This document shows positions 8,772 to 19,028 of a stretch of 64,000 nt of DNA, piece after piece. Position numbers and translations under genes: made by a program. A model generated the notes under the pieces. That model made no database searches, was not told the origin of the DNA, and saw only the letters and a list, made by a program, of their open reading frames with translations. This stretch comes from Pseudoalteromonas sp. CO133X (GTDB lineage: Bacteria; Pseudomonadota; Gammaproteobacteria; Enterobacterales; Alteromonadaceae): contig SGPE01000030.1 of the NCBI GenBank assembly GCA_004208945.1, positions 62,001-126,000 of the forward strand, written 5' to 3'. The first letter of the stretch is position 1. The number at the start of each line of letters is the position of its first letter.

Positions 8772-11375
8772 TTAACTTACTTTAAAATCAAAGTTACCAT
8801 CATTAATAAATAATGATATCTCATTTAACTGTTCACCTGAAACTATGTTATCAAGTAATCTCTTCGATAAAAGTGGCAATACATTATTTTGCAACAATGT
8901 ATGTATATTCCTAGCACCCGAACCAGAGTCATTGCAATTACTAACTATATAATCAATAACGCAATCAGAGTATACAAGCTCAGAATTATAATTATTCTTA
9001 ACTCGCTTACATATTTTATTCAATTGCAATCTTGCTATATCTGCAAGAGTACTCTTACTTAATGGAATGTAAGGAATAACATTTATGCGACCAAGAAATG
9101 CTGCTTTAAACACATCTAACAAATCATTTTGTAATGCTTTTTGCAGACCGGCAATGCTTGGTGCAGTCTCCTCGTCCTCAAATAAGCTCATTGTGGTGTC
9201 GGTACCCACGTTTGAAGTCATGATTATGATGGTATTTTTGAAGTCGATATCTCTACCTTCACCATCTTTTATTGTACCTTTATCAAATACTTGATAGAAA
9301 ATATCGTGAACACCTGGGTGTGCTTTTTCTATTTCATCTAACAAAATTACGCTATAAGGTTTACGACGAATAGCTTCTGTTAATACACCGCCCTCACCGT
9401 AGCCAACATAACCAGGAGGAGAGCCAAGTAACAGCGACACTTTATGCTCTTCTTTATACTCAGACATATTAATGATGGTGATATTTTCTTCACTACCATA
9501 CACTTCGTTCGCTAAAGAAAGCGCAGTTTCTGTTTTACCTACCCCACTTGGGCCTGCCAACATAAAGATACCATTAGGGCGGCTTTCATCGGCTAAGTGT
9601 GCTTTCGATGTTTGCACAACTTTTGCAATTAGATCGAGTGCATGGTCTTGGCCTACAACACGTTGTTTCATGGTATCAGCAAGTTTTAAAACACTGATAA
9701 CTTCATCTTCATGCATTTTACCTACAGGAATACCAGTCCAATCAGAAATAACTTGGGCAATTAATTCATCATCTACTTGCCAATGGACCATATTCGAATC
9801 AAATTGTGCAAGGTTCTCTTTATACTGCTGTAGTTTCTGAATTTCCTCAGCGTTGTCATTGTCATCATCGTTAAGCGCAGTAAGTACTTCTTTTACGTCT
9901 TTAATTAATGACATTTCACTCTCAAATTGCTCTTTTAGAGGTTCAAGCTGCTGAGAGATTTGCTCACTTTTTTCGTTTAGTGTTGCAAGTATCTCGCTGT
10001 GATCAAGGCCTGTACGCTGTTCACGGCTTAACATAGCAATTTGAGATTTAATTTCTGACTGCTCGTTTTCTAGCTTTTCGATCGAGTTAGGTTTAGATGC
10101 TTGGCTCATAGCAACGCGCGCGCATGCAGTATCCAGTAACCCAACCGCTTTATCTGGCAGTTGTCTGCCAATGATATAACGGTGAGATAAGTTAACAGCG
10201 CTTTCTAATGCTTGCTCAGAAATAAATACATTATGGTGTTTTTCCATCACTGGCACTAAGCCACGTAACATAGCAATGGCTTTTTCTGGTGTTGGTTCTT
10301 CCACCTTAACGACTTGGAAACGTCTTGCTAATGCAGCATCTTTTTCGAAAAACTTCTTATACTCAGCCCATGTTGTTGCAGCAATCGTTCTTAACTCACC
10401 ACGCGCTAGTGCAGGCTTTAATAAATTTGCCGCATCATTTTGACCCGCTTGGCCACCGCTGCCGATCATAGTGTGTGCTTCATCGATGAAAAGGATAACT
10501 GGGTAAGGGGCATTTTTAATTTCTGAAATAAGTGACTTTAAGCGATTTTCAAACTCACCTTTCATACCTGCGCCAGCTTGTAATAGCGCAAGATCTAAAG
10601 TATGTATTTTTACATTTTTTAATACTTCAGGAACACTTCCTTGCGCTATACGCAGTGCTAAACCTTCAACTACCGCAGTTTTACCTACCCCAGCTTCGCC
10701 CGTTAAAATTGGGTTATTTTGCCTGCGGCGGGTAAGAATATCGACCATTTGGCGGATTTCAAAATCGCGGCCTAAGATAGGATCAATTTTGCCTGCTTTA
10801 GCTTGCGCCGTTAAATCAACTGTAAACTGATCTAGATTAGGTGTTTTCGATGACACATTTACCGGCGCATCGTGTTGTGTCTGTGAAGCAGGGTTTACCT
10901 CATTCGACTTAGTAACCAGTTCTGGCCAAGCATGTAAAAGTTGCCCTGCATCAATTTTATTGAACTCTTTACTACAACGGCTGACAACGCTTGCTAACGT
11001 ATCGTCTTTCACTAGCGTATAAATAATGTAGGCACTGCGTATTTGTGTGTCTGTAAACTCAATGCTTGTACTTAGCCAAGTTTGTTTCAATAAGCTTGTT
11101 ACATGAATTGATAAACTAGGTGATGAGTTACACCCTGTTTTATGCGATTCAAGTGACTTATTTAAGTCGTGCTTAAGTTTGTCTTCATCAATATCGTAAG
11201 CACTTAAAATGAGTCTAAGGTCATCAACTTGCTGTTCAAGCAATGCTAAAATCCAATGCTCTAGTTCAACAGTAAAATGGCTGCGGCTATTACAAATAGC
11301 AACAGCTAGCTCAAGACTTTTTTTACATTCAGGACTTAGCTTTTCAACTAGTTTATTTAGTGTCATGGTAGACAT
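8772..11375 (-). CDS. clpV: ClpV/TssH AAA+ ATPase
   Basis: 867 aa. It disassembles the contracted TssB/TssC sheath so the subunits can be reused. An N-terminal Clp-N domain comes first (about residues 1-155). The first AAA domain follows with Walker A GEAGVGKT (226-233) and Walker B ILFIDEAH. A middle coiled-coil region spans about 420-540. The second AAA domain has Walker A GPSGVGKT (near 605) and Walker B VILLDEIEKAH. The length fits ClpV. It begins 19 bases after tssG in the same transcriptional run and is the last gene before the separately promoted hcp. Confidence 0.97.
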   Translation of the reverse strand: MSTMTLNKLVEKLSPECKKSLELAVAICNSRSHFTVELEHWILALLEQQVDDLRLILSAYDIDEDKLKHDLNKSLESHKTGCNSSPSLSIHVTSLLKQTWLSTSIEFTDTQIRSAYIIYTLVKDDTLASVVSRCSKEFNKIDAGQLLHAWPELVTKSNEVNPASQTQHDAPVNVSSKTPNLDQFTVDLTAQAKAGKIDPILGRDFEIRQMVDILTRRRQNNPILTGEAGVGKTAVVEGLALRIAQGSVPEVLKNVKIHTLDLALLQAGAGMKGEFENRLKSLISEIKNAPYPVILFIDEAHTMIGSGGQAGQNDAANLLKPALARGELRTIAATTWAEYKKFFEKDAALARRFQVVKVEEPTPEKAIAMLRGLVPVMEKHHNVFISEQALESAVNLSHRYIIGRQLPDKAVGLLDTACARVAMSQASKPNSIEKLENEQSEIKSQIAMLSREQRTGLDHSEILATLNEKSEQISQQLEPLKEQFESEMSLIKDVKEVLTALNDDDNDNAEEIQKLQQYKENLAQFDSNMVHWQVDDELIAQVISDWTGIPVGKMHEDEVISVLKLADTMKQRVVGQDHALDLIAKVVQTSKAHLADESRPNGIFMLAGPSGVGKTETALSLANEVYGSEENITIINMSEYKEEHKVSLLLGSPPGYVGYGEGGVLTEAIRRKPYSVILLDEIEKAHPGVHDIFYQVFDKGTIKDGEGRDIDFKNTIIIMTSNVGTDTTMSLFEDEETAPSIAGLQKALQNDLLDVFKAAFLGRINVIPYIPLSKSTLADIARLQLNKICKRVKNNYNSELVYSDCVIDYIVSNCNDSGSGARNIHTLLQNNVLPLLSKRLLDNIVSGEQLNEISLFINDGNFDFKVS

Positions 11376-11394
11376 AATATTTCCTTGTATTTAT

Positions 11395-12375
11395 TTATCC
11401 TTTAAACGACAACTCAGTGACGTTTCCCTTACGAACACCACTTTGCGGTAAAAGAAAGCTATTACAGCCTAATTGAAAACGCTCTTCTTTTAGTTGTGTT
11501 GCATCTAATTCATAAAAATTCGACTTAATAACCAGCTCATGTTGAACTTGATTACCGAGAAAATCTTTCGTTATTTTGTGTGCAAGATCGTATAGATCTC
11601 TGCGCGGCAAAAGACGCGTTGTTTGCTTTGCATCTTTTGGTTTAACAATCACTTTCACTTTTGTAGAAATATCCCATACTTGCTTTCCTGCCATCGCATC
11701 TACACCTAAACGCGCATGCTTTGCATTAAAACCCGTACTGGTTATTTGTGTTTGTTCGCTTTGTTTTAATGGTTGCCACTGGCCAACAAACTGCGCAATT
11801 TCAACATCACAATCGAGATAGAAAGCGAGAATATTTCGCAAATCAGCAGCATTACGTGCTCTTCGGCTAAATAAACCACCAAAATACAATTGATGCGGGG
11901 CACGACCACCGCTTAGCAAAGATAAGATCTTTGTATGTTGATCATGCTCTTTATTGGCAAAGTTAAGTGTGGGCTTATACTTCTTCCAAGCACGATAATA
12001 TAAAGAAACTAAACGATGATTAAACATGTCATAGAAATCACGCATGGTTGTGTCTTTAAAGCGCAACCTTTGCATCACCAACTCACTATAAAAATGAGGC
12101 AACGCACCAGAGCATCCCGTCATTCCCATAAATGAGACTTCCATATTAAATTTTGTGGCGCCTTCGTATGTTCCTGATGACTTTAGATTTGTGATCGCAT
12201 TGCCGGCAAAACCAAATTTTTGAGTGGCCGAAAAACGAATAAGTTCTAGCTTAGGATGACTGTCATAGCCAACCTTACGATACTGCTGCGCAGATTCTTG
12301 TAACTGTGATTCAATAATGAACACCGCTTTATAAAAATCAGTTTGAGTTGCACTGTGCAGTAACTTATCAATCAT
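11395..12375 (-). CDS. tssG: TssG baseplate protein
   Basis: 326 aa. A component of the T6SS baseplate wedge, working with TssF, TssE and TssK. Family motifs include IRFSATQKFGFAGNAI near residues 45-60, a MEVSFMGMTGCSGALPHFYSEL block, and the C-terminal LGCNSFL. I place the start at the ATG at 12375 (MIDKLLHSA), which overlaps the tssF stop as ATGA; an upstream in-frame start at 12408 lies wholly inside tssF and is unlikely. Coupled translation with tssF matches the 1:2 wedge complex they form in studied systems. Confidence 0.95.
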   Translation of the reverse strand: MIDKLLHSATQTDFYKAVFIIESQLQESAQQYRKVGYDSHPKLELIRFSATQKFGFAGNAITNLKSSGTYEGATKFNMEVSFMGMTGCSGALPHFYSELVMQRLRFKDTTMRDFYDMFNHRLVSLYYRAWKKYKPTLNFANKEHDQHTKILSLLSGGRAPHQLYFGGLFSRRARNAADLRNILAFYLDCDVEIAQFVGQWQPLKQSEQTQITSTGFNAKHARLGVDAMAGKQVWDISTKVKVIVKPKDAKQTTRLLPRRDLYDLAHKITKDFLGNQVQHELVIKSNFYELDATQLKEERFQLGCNSFLLPQSGVRKGNVTELSFKG

Positions 12376-14198
12376 AGTAAAATCCCAGAACCAACCCGAG
12401 CAGGCCATTGATGGTAAACTCGATCTTGCTCTTTAAGTTTTAAACTCAACCGGGTGAAGCTATTAATTGAAGCAAATTGTGAGAAAAAACAATCTAAAAC
12501 AGATGCAAAAAAGAATACACCACTGCCCGAGAAATCATCATTTGCAAAGGTAATTTCGATATCTGTGCCAGATGCAAACGCCACTCGACCATTTTGCACT
12601 ACACGCGCCGTTGCAGGCTCAATTTTTACATTGTAGATATTATCGATCATGCCTTTTGATTGTGGCGTTGCTTTGAAATCATATAATCTAAGTGTTTCTT
12701 TCAACTTATCGACTGCGTTTTCACCGCTAAATGAATCAATGGTGAGGTGATTAATGAGCTGCCAACGCGTGCTACTTCCTAATACTGGTCTGACTGCGTG
12801 AGTAGGTGCCACTAAACACCTAATTTTTTTAATTACATCACCCCGTTTTGGCATAGACAAACCAAGCTCATCATCACCAAACGGTAAGCTTGCTGGCAGA
12901 TTTCGGTTACTGCATTGAGCGCGCACGGTTAACACACTATTGCCTTCACTCAGCTCTTGGGCACTATTTTCAAAGCCACCATTAACCAAAGATAAATAGG
13001 TTTCTGTCCCCGCCTCTGCATAGCCGCCAGCCCATAAAGCGGTTTCACGGCGTGTATGCCAAAATAGATCTTTATGTTCTTGATATTTAGGGTGTGTTTG
13101 CCCATAAAAAGGCGTAACGATTTGTTTATTACCCTTATGGTCAAATGCCACGACTTCTTCAATGCTTATGATTTCAGATATTTCAGAATCGATATAACGT
13201 GGTGCAAGCTTGTACTCGTACTCACTTAGCTCAGGTCTGATCGGCTCAATTTCTTGTTCAAACATATTAATAATGGGTGTGCATCCCAATAAGAACATGT
13301 CTTTATCAACTTGTTTTTCTAACTCTGTAGACTCTGTGTCTAAATAAAAATACAAGGTCGTTGTGTTTGAATCACGCGGCAACACATGGCGAATATTTTG
13401 TAATTCGAAAAATTTAAACTTTTCAGGAAAAATAAAGTGTTCAACCAATAACCTAAAGCCAGATGAAGAGCGTAATGAATAAGGCACTACAGCCTCATCG
13501 TGCTCAAAACCAACAGGCTTTAAATGCTCATTTGACAGATAGTGAACACCTTCATCGCCATTATCAACGGCAATACCAATACAGTGTTTGAATAATAATT
13601 CGTACACTTTTAATGAAAAATGCCACTGCCCATGTATAAATACTTTTAGATTATTAAGCTCAGTCTCATGCAGCGGTACTCCTTCATACTCACCTGTGAG
13701 CTGTACTTTGAAAATGGCTTTTGCAGGCTCATTCCAAGTTGGTTTTGGTGCAATAAACGGACTATTATCAAATTGAGCCGCCGTGATTTCAACTGGCCAG
13801 AGGTTGGTGTCAAAGCAGCTTTTAAACTTACACTGCTTCATGTTTTCAACATTGGTTTCGACTTCACTTCCTCTCGGTATGACGATGCCTGTTGTCGATA
13901 AATTTTCTGACTCAAGCTTAATAACAGACAATGAAGGGATAGGTGCTTGGTAATCAGGATAAAGCTGACCTAATAGTGCATCCGTAAGTTCAGGAAAACT
14001 ATCATCAAGCTTTTGTCTGATGTTCGCTGTCAAAAACGCAAATGATTCAACCAACCTTGAAACATGAGGATCTTCAATCGTTTCATCACTGAGTTTTAGT
14101 CTTCCAGCAACCTTTGGGTATTTCTCAGCAAAGTCTTTACCTAAGTGGCGAACATACGCCAACTCACGGTTATAATATTTTAATAATTCATCATTCAT
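12372..14198 (-). CDS. tssF: TssF baseplate protein
   Basis: 608 aa. The major baseplate wedge protein, related to phage gp6. The N-terminus is diagnostic: YYNRELAYVRHLGKDFAEKYPKVAG, then DPHVSRLVESFAFL and FPELTDALLGQLYPDYQAPIPS. The C-terminal part includes VRPVLGSSTRWQLINHLTID and SGSGVFFFASVLDCFF. Length is usual for the family. It overlaps tssE upstream and tssG downstream by 4 bases each (ATGA), so the three baseplate genes form a translationally coupled block. Confidence 0.97.
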   Translation of the reverse strand: MNDELLKYYNRELAYVRHLGKDFAEKYPKVAGRLKLSDETIEDPHVSRLVESFAFLTANIRQKLDDSFPELTDALLGQLYPDYQAPIPSLSVIKLESENLSTTGIVIPRGSEVETNVENMKQCKFKSCFDTNLWPVEITAAQFDNSPFIAPKPTWNEPAKAIFKVQLTGEYEGVPLHETELNNLKVFIHGQWHFSLKVYELLFKHCIGIAVDNGDEGVHYLSNEHLKPVGFEHDEAVVPYSLRSSSGFRLLVEHFIFPEKFKFFELQNIRHVLPRDSNTTTLYFYLDTESTELEKQVDKDMFLLGCTPIINMFEQEIEPIRPELSEYEYKLAPRYIDSEISEIISIEEVVAFDHKGNKQIVTPFYGQTHPKYQEHKDLFWHTRRETALWAGGYAEAGTETYLSLVNGGFENSAQELSEGNSVLTVRAQCSNRNLPASLPFGDDELGLSMPKRGDVIKKIRCLVAPTHAVRPVLGSSTRWQLINHLTIDSFSGENAVDKLKETLRLYDFKATPQSKGMIDNIYNVKIEPATARVVQNGRVAFASGTDIEITFANDDFSGSGVFFFASVLDCFFSQFASINSFTRLSLKLKEQDRVYHQWPARVGSGILL

Positions 14199-14680
14199 AG
14201 TGAAGACTCGAAAATTTTCATGCCAAGGCTAACCGGCTCAACCTCAGAGTTAAAACTAATAAACTCAGGCTCAGGATCGGCATATAACAATGCATTTATT
14301 CTTAGGTTTAACACACGATTAATTGGCAACTCTTCGTCAACTAACACTTCAACTTCAATGAAACGCGGCTCAAATCGTAAAATGGCATCGCGTACTTTTT
14401 CGCACAACACGAGTCGCCCTTCATGAGAGCTCACTGACATACTCGAAAAGTCGGGGAGCCCATAGGATAAGCAAGATGTCGCAAGCTCAGTATACTGACT
14501 AGGCCATGTATGCCATTGAATACGAGCATTAAGCAAAGCTTCCATATCTCGTCGCACTGAATTTTTTAACTGAGATAGACTAATTCCATCCGTTCTTTGT
14601 GGCGACTCCTGAATTTCAGGTTCATCGTCAATTAAACGGTCTAGAATCGAAGCTTTGAGCGACTGTTTGCTTTCAATCAT
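14195..14680 (-). CDS. tssE: TssE baseplate protein (gp25-like)
   Basis: 161 aa. A gp25-like protein that joins the baseplate to the sheath and starts sheath polymerisation. Visible features are an N-terminal SILDRLIDDEP segment, SVRRDMEALLNAR in the middle, LSYGLPDFSS, and the C-terminal RINALLYADPEPEFISFNSEVEP, which corresponds to the conserved gp25 core. It starts 17 bases after tagJ and overlaps tssF. Confidence 0.95.
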   Translation of the reverse strand: MIESKQSLKASILDRLIDDEPEIQESPQRTDGISLSQLKNSVRRDMEALLNARIQWHTWPSQYTELATSCLSYGLPDFSSMSVSSHEGRLVLCEKVRDAILRFEPRFIEVEVLVDEELPINRVLNLRINALLYADPEPEFISFNSEVEPVSLGMKIFESSL

Positions 14681-14697
14681 GACTATGCGAACACTCG

Positions 14698-15465
14698 TTA
14701 AGCGATGAAACGACCAAGGTCAGAAATAAGAATGGCTTCATCATTTGCATAAAACATTTTCATTCCTTTACCTTGAATCAAGTTTTCGCTTAATTCTTGC
14801 CATTCAGTCACTTGCCCTAGCTTCTCAAGCTCCGTTTCAGAATACGGGTAAACGAGAGGGATATGAGCTGTACCACTTGGGCCATTTTTGATGATAACTT
14901 CAGCGCGCAACCAAATTTGTTCAACAATTGAATCAACAGGTTCGAACTCAAGCTTTTCAATTTCATCAAAGCGAGCTAAATAAAACTCACCGTTCGTTCC
15001 AAGTATCTCTAAATACGGATTAATCGAATCATCTAGGTCACGGATGGCAGCTTGTTGATCTTCAACTGTGTTAGTACGAAGCAGCTCAACTTGCGCTGCA
15101 ATTTCAGTTGCTTTATCAATATCGTTAGCTAGTAAGTTGATGTGCATTTCAAGAAAAGCTTCATCTAGCTCATTTGCATCATGAAATAACTTGGGTGCAG
15201 CTTTACCCGCGTAAAAGTCTTGTCTTGCCTGCTCTGCTCTAATCAGGTGTCTTAAATTAACAGCGCCTACAGCAAATTCTGGTGACTTGGTTACCATAAA
15301 ATCAAGCTGTTTATCTGCCTTTTCTAATTCACCATTTACACATAACAATTCCGTGTAGGCACTTCTGATGTCAAAATTAAGCGGATCATCTTTTAATTTT
15401 TCAGCACAATACTCAAGTGCTTCTGTTAATTTTCCGTTTCTGATGAGTGCATGGATCTCTCTCAT
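14698..15465 (-). CDS. tagJ: TagJ/ImpE accessory protein
   Basis: 255 aa. ImpE/SciE-type protein with TPR-like helices at the N-terminus (REIHALIRNGKLTEALEYCAE, then a segment ending NGELEKADKQLDFM) and the family's RHLIRAEQARQDFY motif. The C-terminal half carries FDEIEKLEFEPV and WLRAEVIIKNGPSGTAHIPLVYP. In studied systems TagJ binds the sheath protein TssB and modulates its ClpV-driven recycling. It follows tssC2 by 2 bases, the ImpD-ImpE order seen in Rhizobium imp-type clusters. Confidence 0.93.
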   Translation of the reverse strand: MREIHALIRNGKLTEALEYCAEKLKDDPLNFDIRSAYTELLCVNGELEKADKQLDFMVTKSPEFAVGAVNLRHLIRAEQARQDFYAGKAAPKLFHDANELDEAFLEMHINLLANDIDKATEIAAQVELLRTNTVEDQQAAIRDLDDSINPYLEILGTNGEFYLARFDEIEKLEFEPVDSIVEQIWLRAEVIIKNGPSGTAHIPLVYPYSETELEKLGQVTEWQELSENLIQGKGMKMFYANDEAILISDLGRFIA

Positions 15466-15467
15466 TT

Positions 15468-16994
15468 TTATTCCTTTATTTGGTGGTGAGGACTGAGCTC
15501 AGTCACTAATTTGATACTCGATATCATTTGATCAAGTTGAAAATGCGGCTGTAGTTGCAAAACTGAAAAATAATGCCCTGGCCTCGATTTATTTTCGGTC
15601 ACTCTCACTTTTGCATTCGCAAGAGGGTATTTACTACGAATATGCTCCGACGCGGAGTCAGACGCCGTAGTGTAATTATTCACCCACGATTGCAACCCTT
15701 GCTCACATGCTTGTGCTGTGCTGTACGAGCCAACACGGTCGCGGGCAAGTAATTTTAAATAATGGGCAAACCGTGACACACATAAAATATATTGCAGCAT
15801 GGATGACAGGCGCGCATTGACTGTTGAAACTTCACTGTCATAGTACTTAGCCTGTTGCACCGAAGCATTACTATAAAAAACTAAGTGCTCAGTATTCGTC
15901 ACAGATGATGCAGGGATAAAACCCAGCTCTGAAAATTGCTTTTCTAATTTACTCGTTACAATTAAATCCAGCGGTGGTTTCGCTTCTTTTCTGTAAACAT
16001 CTGTCGAATAATAGTTTTTTGTAAGCCCTGTAACGATGCCTTTGGAAACCTTACCTGGCTCAATGCCACGAATTTGACCAAACCAGCCACTTTCTGAGTA
16101 AGCACGAACAAGCGTTAATACAAACTGATAAGCTGCATTGCCCCAAAGCATTTCGGTTTCAGGGCTGGTTATTCGCTCTTGATAAGCAAAATCTTGGTTG
16201 CGAGTGCCATCATTTTTATAGGGGGCACGCGCCAGCACATGGGGTAAAACAAGCCCTACAAAGCGTGAATCTTCCATCTGCCGAAAACTTCGCCATTTAA
16301 CATATTCAACTTGTTCGAATTGATTATACAAATCGAAGTAATAGCCAAGATCAGCAAAACTATCGGCACCGAATAAGTTTGCCGAAGCTGAACTTATAAA
16401 AGGTGAAAAAGAGGCAGCGGCTACTTTAGATATTTCTTTTAACGTATCTATGTCGTTATAAATCGTCCCTTTTGTATACCCATTGGTAATTTCATAATCA
16501 CCAATAAGCACACCAAATGGCTCTCCACCTGGGCGGTCAAATTCATTTTGATAAATAAGTTGAAAGAAACTACTTTGATCAAAGTCGATCGCTTTATTTA
16601 CATCACGAGATAGCGTAATCCAATCGCAATTAAGTACACGCAACTTCACTTTTTTTTCTTTGTCGTGAAGTTCGGTTTGTCCTACTAACCACCACAAATT
16701 ACGCCAACTTGCTTCTAAGCGTTGTAATTGTGGGTGATGTAAAATTTGATCTAATTGCTTAGATATAAGTGCGTCTATTTTGACAATGGTATGTTGTAAA
16801 TATGAACCAACTGATTCTTTGTTCCATATTAATGGTGAATCTGATGAGCCTTCAAGCCATAGCAACAGTGCCTTATAGGTGTCTTTCTCATTGAGAAAAC
16901 GTTCCAATAAAGCACTGTTATCACAAATATTAGATGCTGTATTGCGATTCAATACAGCATCTGATTCTATGAATGAAAACTCTTCAGAGTTCAT
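15468..16994 (-). CDS. Second TssC-family sheath protein (ImpD-like)
   Basis: 508 aa, a paralogue of the neighbouring TssC. Shared blocks include LQRLEASWRNLWWLV, VLNCDWITLSRDVNKAIDFDQS, FQLIYQNEFDRPGGEPFGVLIGDYE and the C-terminal [17 protein letters not shown]. It differs in a longer N-terminal lead with one IWNKESVGSYLQHTI segment. It lacks the canonical '[19 protein letters not shown]' C-terminal run and has the weaker SEHIRSKYPLANAKVRV instead. ImpC/ImpD pairs exist in other T6SS clusters of this gene order. Whether this copy enters the sheath, caps it or replaces TssC under some condition is not established here. Confidence 0.9.
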   Translation of the reverse strand: MNSEEFSFIESDAVLNRNTASNICDNSALLERFLNEKDTYKALLLWLEGSSDSPLIWNKESVGSYLQHTIVKIDALISKQLDQILHHPQLQRLEASWRNLWWLVGQTELHDKEKKVKLRVLNCDWITLSRDVNKAIDFDQSSFFQLIYQNEFDRPGGEPFGVLIGDYEITNGYTKGTIYNDIDTLKEISKVAAASFSPFISSASANLFGADSFADLGYYFDLYNQFEQVEYVKWRSFRQMEDSRFVGLVLPHVLARAPYKNDGTRNQDFAYQERITSPETEMLWGNAAYQFVLTLVRAYSESGWFGQIRGIEPGKVSKGIVTGLTKNYYSTDVYRKEAKPPLDLIVTSKLEKQFSELGFIPASSVTNTEHLVFYSNASVQQAKYYDSEVSTVNARLSSMLQYILCVSRFAHYLKLLARDRVGSYSTAQACEQGLQSWVNNYTTASDSASEHIRSKYPLANAKVRVTENKSRPGHYFSVLQLQPHFQLDQMISSIKLVTELSPHHQIKE

Positions 16995-17022
16995 TTTGCA
17001 TCATCCTTAATGCACATAGGTA

Positions 17023-18516
17023 TTAGCCAATCTCAGGGATCTTCGCTACTAATCTTAGTGACGAAGTTAGCTCTTCCATTTGCAACCATGGACGTAACCA
17101 CGCAACTGCGTTGTACGCACCAGGTTGACCTGGTATTTCTTTTACAGATACTTTTGCATCCGCTAATGGGTAACGCGCACGGATATCTTGACCACCACCC
17201 TCAGTCGCATTCACGTATGACAGGATCCAACGGTTTAACCAAGACTCAACGTCTTCTGCTTCCATGAAACTACCAATTTTATCGCGTGCCATTACTTTTA
17301 AGTAATGAGCAAAACGAGATGTTGCCATCAAGTATGGTAGACGTGCTGAAATTGCAGCATTTGCTGTTGCATCTGGCGTTGAGTAAACTTGTGGCTTCTG
17401 ACAAGACTGGCCACCAAAGAATACCGCATAATCAGTATTCTTATAATGACAAAGCGGTAAGAAACCAAGTTTGCTTAGCTCTGCTTCACGACGGTCAGTA
17501 ATACCGATTTCAGTTGGACATTTAAGATCCGGATCACCATCATCACTTGTGAAAATATGGGTTGGCAAGCCTTCAACTTTACCACCACCTTCCGCTCCGC
17601 GGATAGCTGTACAGAAGCCATACTGAGAGAACGCTTTTGTCATGTTGGTCGCCATTGCGTATGCCGCATTACTCCAACAGTAATCACCGTTATCAGTATT
17701 CACAGAACGGCCATCAATCGGATCAACTGTGAACTCTTCGAAATTAAACTCTTCTACTGGCTTAGACGCCGCACCGTAAGGTAAGCGAGATAAGAAGCGT
17801 GGCATAGTAAGCGATACAAAGCGAGAATCATCGCTGTCTCTGAACGAGCGCCATTTAGTGTATTCAAGTGACTCAAATACTTTTTCTAGATCTCTAGGCT
17901 TTGTTAGCTCTTCCCAGCTGTCAAAACCGAATAAAGAAGGTGATGACGCAGAAATAAACGGACAGAAACCTGCTGCTGCAACATTAGACATTAAGCTTAA
18001 TGTTTCAACATCTTCTGGGTGATTTGTGAATTCAAAGTCACCAACAATCGTGCCGTAAGGTTCACCACCTGGTGTACCAAACTCTGATTCATAAATCTTT
18101 TTAAATGTCTGGCTTTGGTCAAACTCAACCGCTTTACTTAAATCTTTATGAAGTTCTTTTTTCTTCATGTTAAGCACGCGTATTTTAAGCGTTGAGCTGG
18201 TCTCTGAGTTCATCACTAAGTGACTTAGACCACGCCATGAACCTTCAAGCTTTTGAAAGTCTTCGTGGTGCATGATGACGCTGAGCTGTTTTGATATTTT
18301 TTGATCAATCAGCTGAATGGCTTCATTAAACGTCACTGTCATGTTTTTATTCCATTGCACAGTGCCCTTCAATGCTTCTTCAGTTAGCGTACGTAATAAC
18401 TCTTCAGCTCTGCTTGCATCAGTTTGTTTTGTTGCGCCAATCGCTTGCGTTAATAACGACGCCGACTCAGTTGTTGCTGTATTTTCTACATCTTGTGCTA
18501 ACGTTTCGGTGCTCAT
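17023..18516 (-). CDS. tssC: TssC/VipB sheath large subunit
   Basis: 497 aa, the large subunit of the contractile sheath. The N-terminal helices that pair with TssB are present (about residues 1-75). They are followed by [55 protein letters not shown] and [17 protein letters not shown]. The C-terminus has [18 protein letters not shown] and [18 protein letters not shown]. It overlaps tssB by 4 bases (ATGA), as expected for proteins made in equal amounts. Confidence 0.97.
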   Translation of the reverse strand: MSTETLAQDVENTATTESASLLTQAIGATKQTDASRAEELLRTLTEEALKGTVQWNKNMTVTFNEAIQLIDQKISKQLSVIMHHEDFQKLEGSWRGLSHLVMNSETSSTLKIRVLNMKKKELHKDLSKAVEFDQSQTFKKIYESEFGTPGGEPYGTIVGDFEFTNHPEDVETLSLMSNVAAAGFCPFISASSPSLFGFDSWEELTKPRDLEKVFESLEYTKWRSFRDSDDSRFVSLTMPRFLSRLPYGAASKPVEEFNFEEFTVDPIDGRSVNTDNGDYCWSNAAYAMATNMTKAFSQYGFCTAIRGAEGGGKVEGLPTHIFTSDDGDPDLKCPTEIGITDRREAELSKLGFLPLCHYKNTDYAVFFGGQSCQKPQVYSTPDATANAAISARLPYLMATSRFAHYLKVMARDKIGSFMEAEDVESWLNRWILSYVNATEGGGQDIRARYPLADAKVSVKEIPGQPGAYNAVAWLRPWLQMEELTSSLRLVAKIPEIG

Positions 18517-19016
18517 TTTTCAGACTCCTCAACTTTTAATTCCTTCGCAATAGAGTCAAGACTCGCTGTGTTGCTCAGTACTTCTTCTAACACATTCTCT
18601 AACTCTTCAGAGCGGTCAATCTTTGTCATTAAGTCACGTAACTTGTTGCGTGTTTCCATTAGGTTACGTAGTGGTTCAACTTGGTTAACAACAGCCGCAG
18701 GCTCAAAGTCATCAATCGTTTTAAAGTTCAGATCAACACTGAATTGTGAGCCATCATCCGTTAAAGTGTTGTCTACATTTAACTGTAGCGAAGGGCTCAT
18801 TTTCTTTAAAACATCATTGAAATTGTCACGGTCAATTTGAATAAATCGTCTGTCTTTTAATGGCTTTAATACTTCTTTATTGTGGCCAGAAAAATCACCC
18901 ATTACACCAACAACAAAAGGGAGTTCTTTTTTTACAACTGCGCCTTCAGTTTCTACATCATAGGTAATGTGGACTCGTGGTTTACGAACACGTTTTAATT
19001 TGTCGTGGATACTCAT
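18513..19016 (-). CDS. tssB: TssB/VipA sheath small subunit
   Basis: 167 aa, forming the cogwheel-like contractile sheath with TssC. Typical features are the N-terminal [34 protein letters not shown] (quoted in part; residues about 11-45), [12 protein letters not shown], and the C-terminal helical part [23 protein letters not shown]. An AAGGAGT ribosome site precedes the ATG. It follows tssA by 12 bases. Confidence 0.97.
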   Translation of the reverse strand: MSIHDKLKRVRKPRVHITYDVETEGAVVKKELPFVVGVMGDFSGHNKEVLKPLKDRRFIQIDRDNFNDVLKKMSPSLQLNVDNTLTDDGSQFSVDLNFKTIDDFEPAAVVNQVEPLRNLMETRNKLRDLMTKIDRSEELENVLEEVLSNTASLDSIAKELKVEESEK

Positions 19017-19028
19017 TCAAAACTCCTT

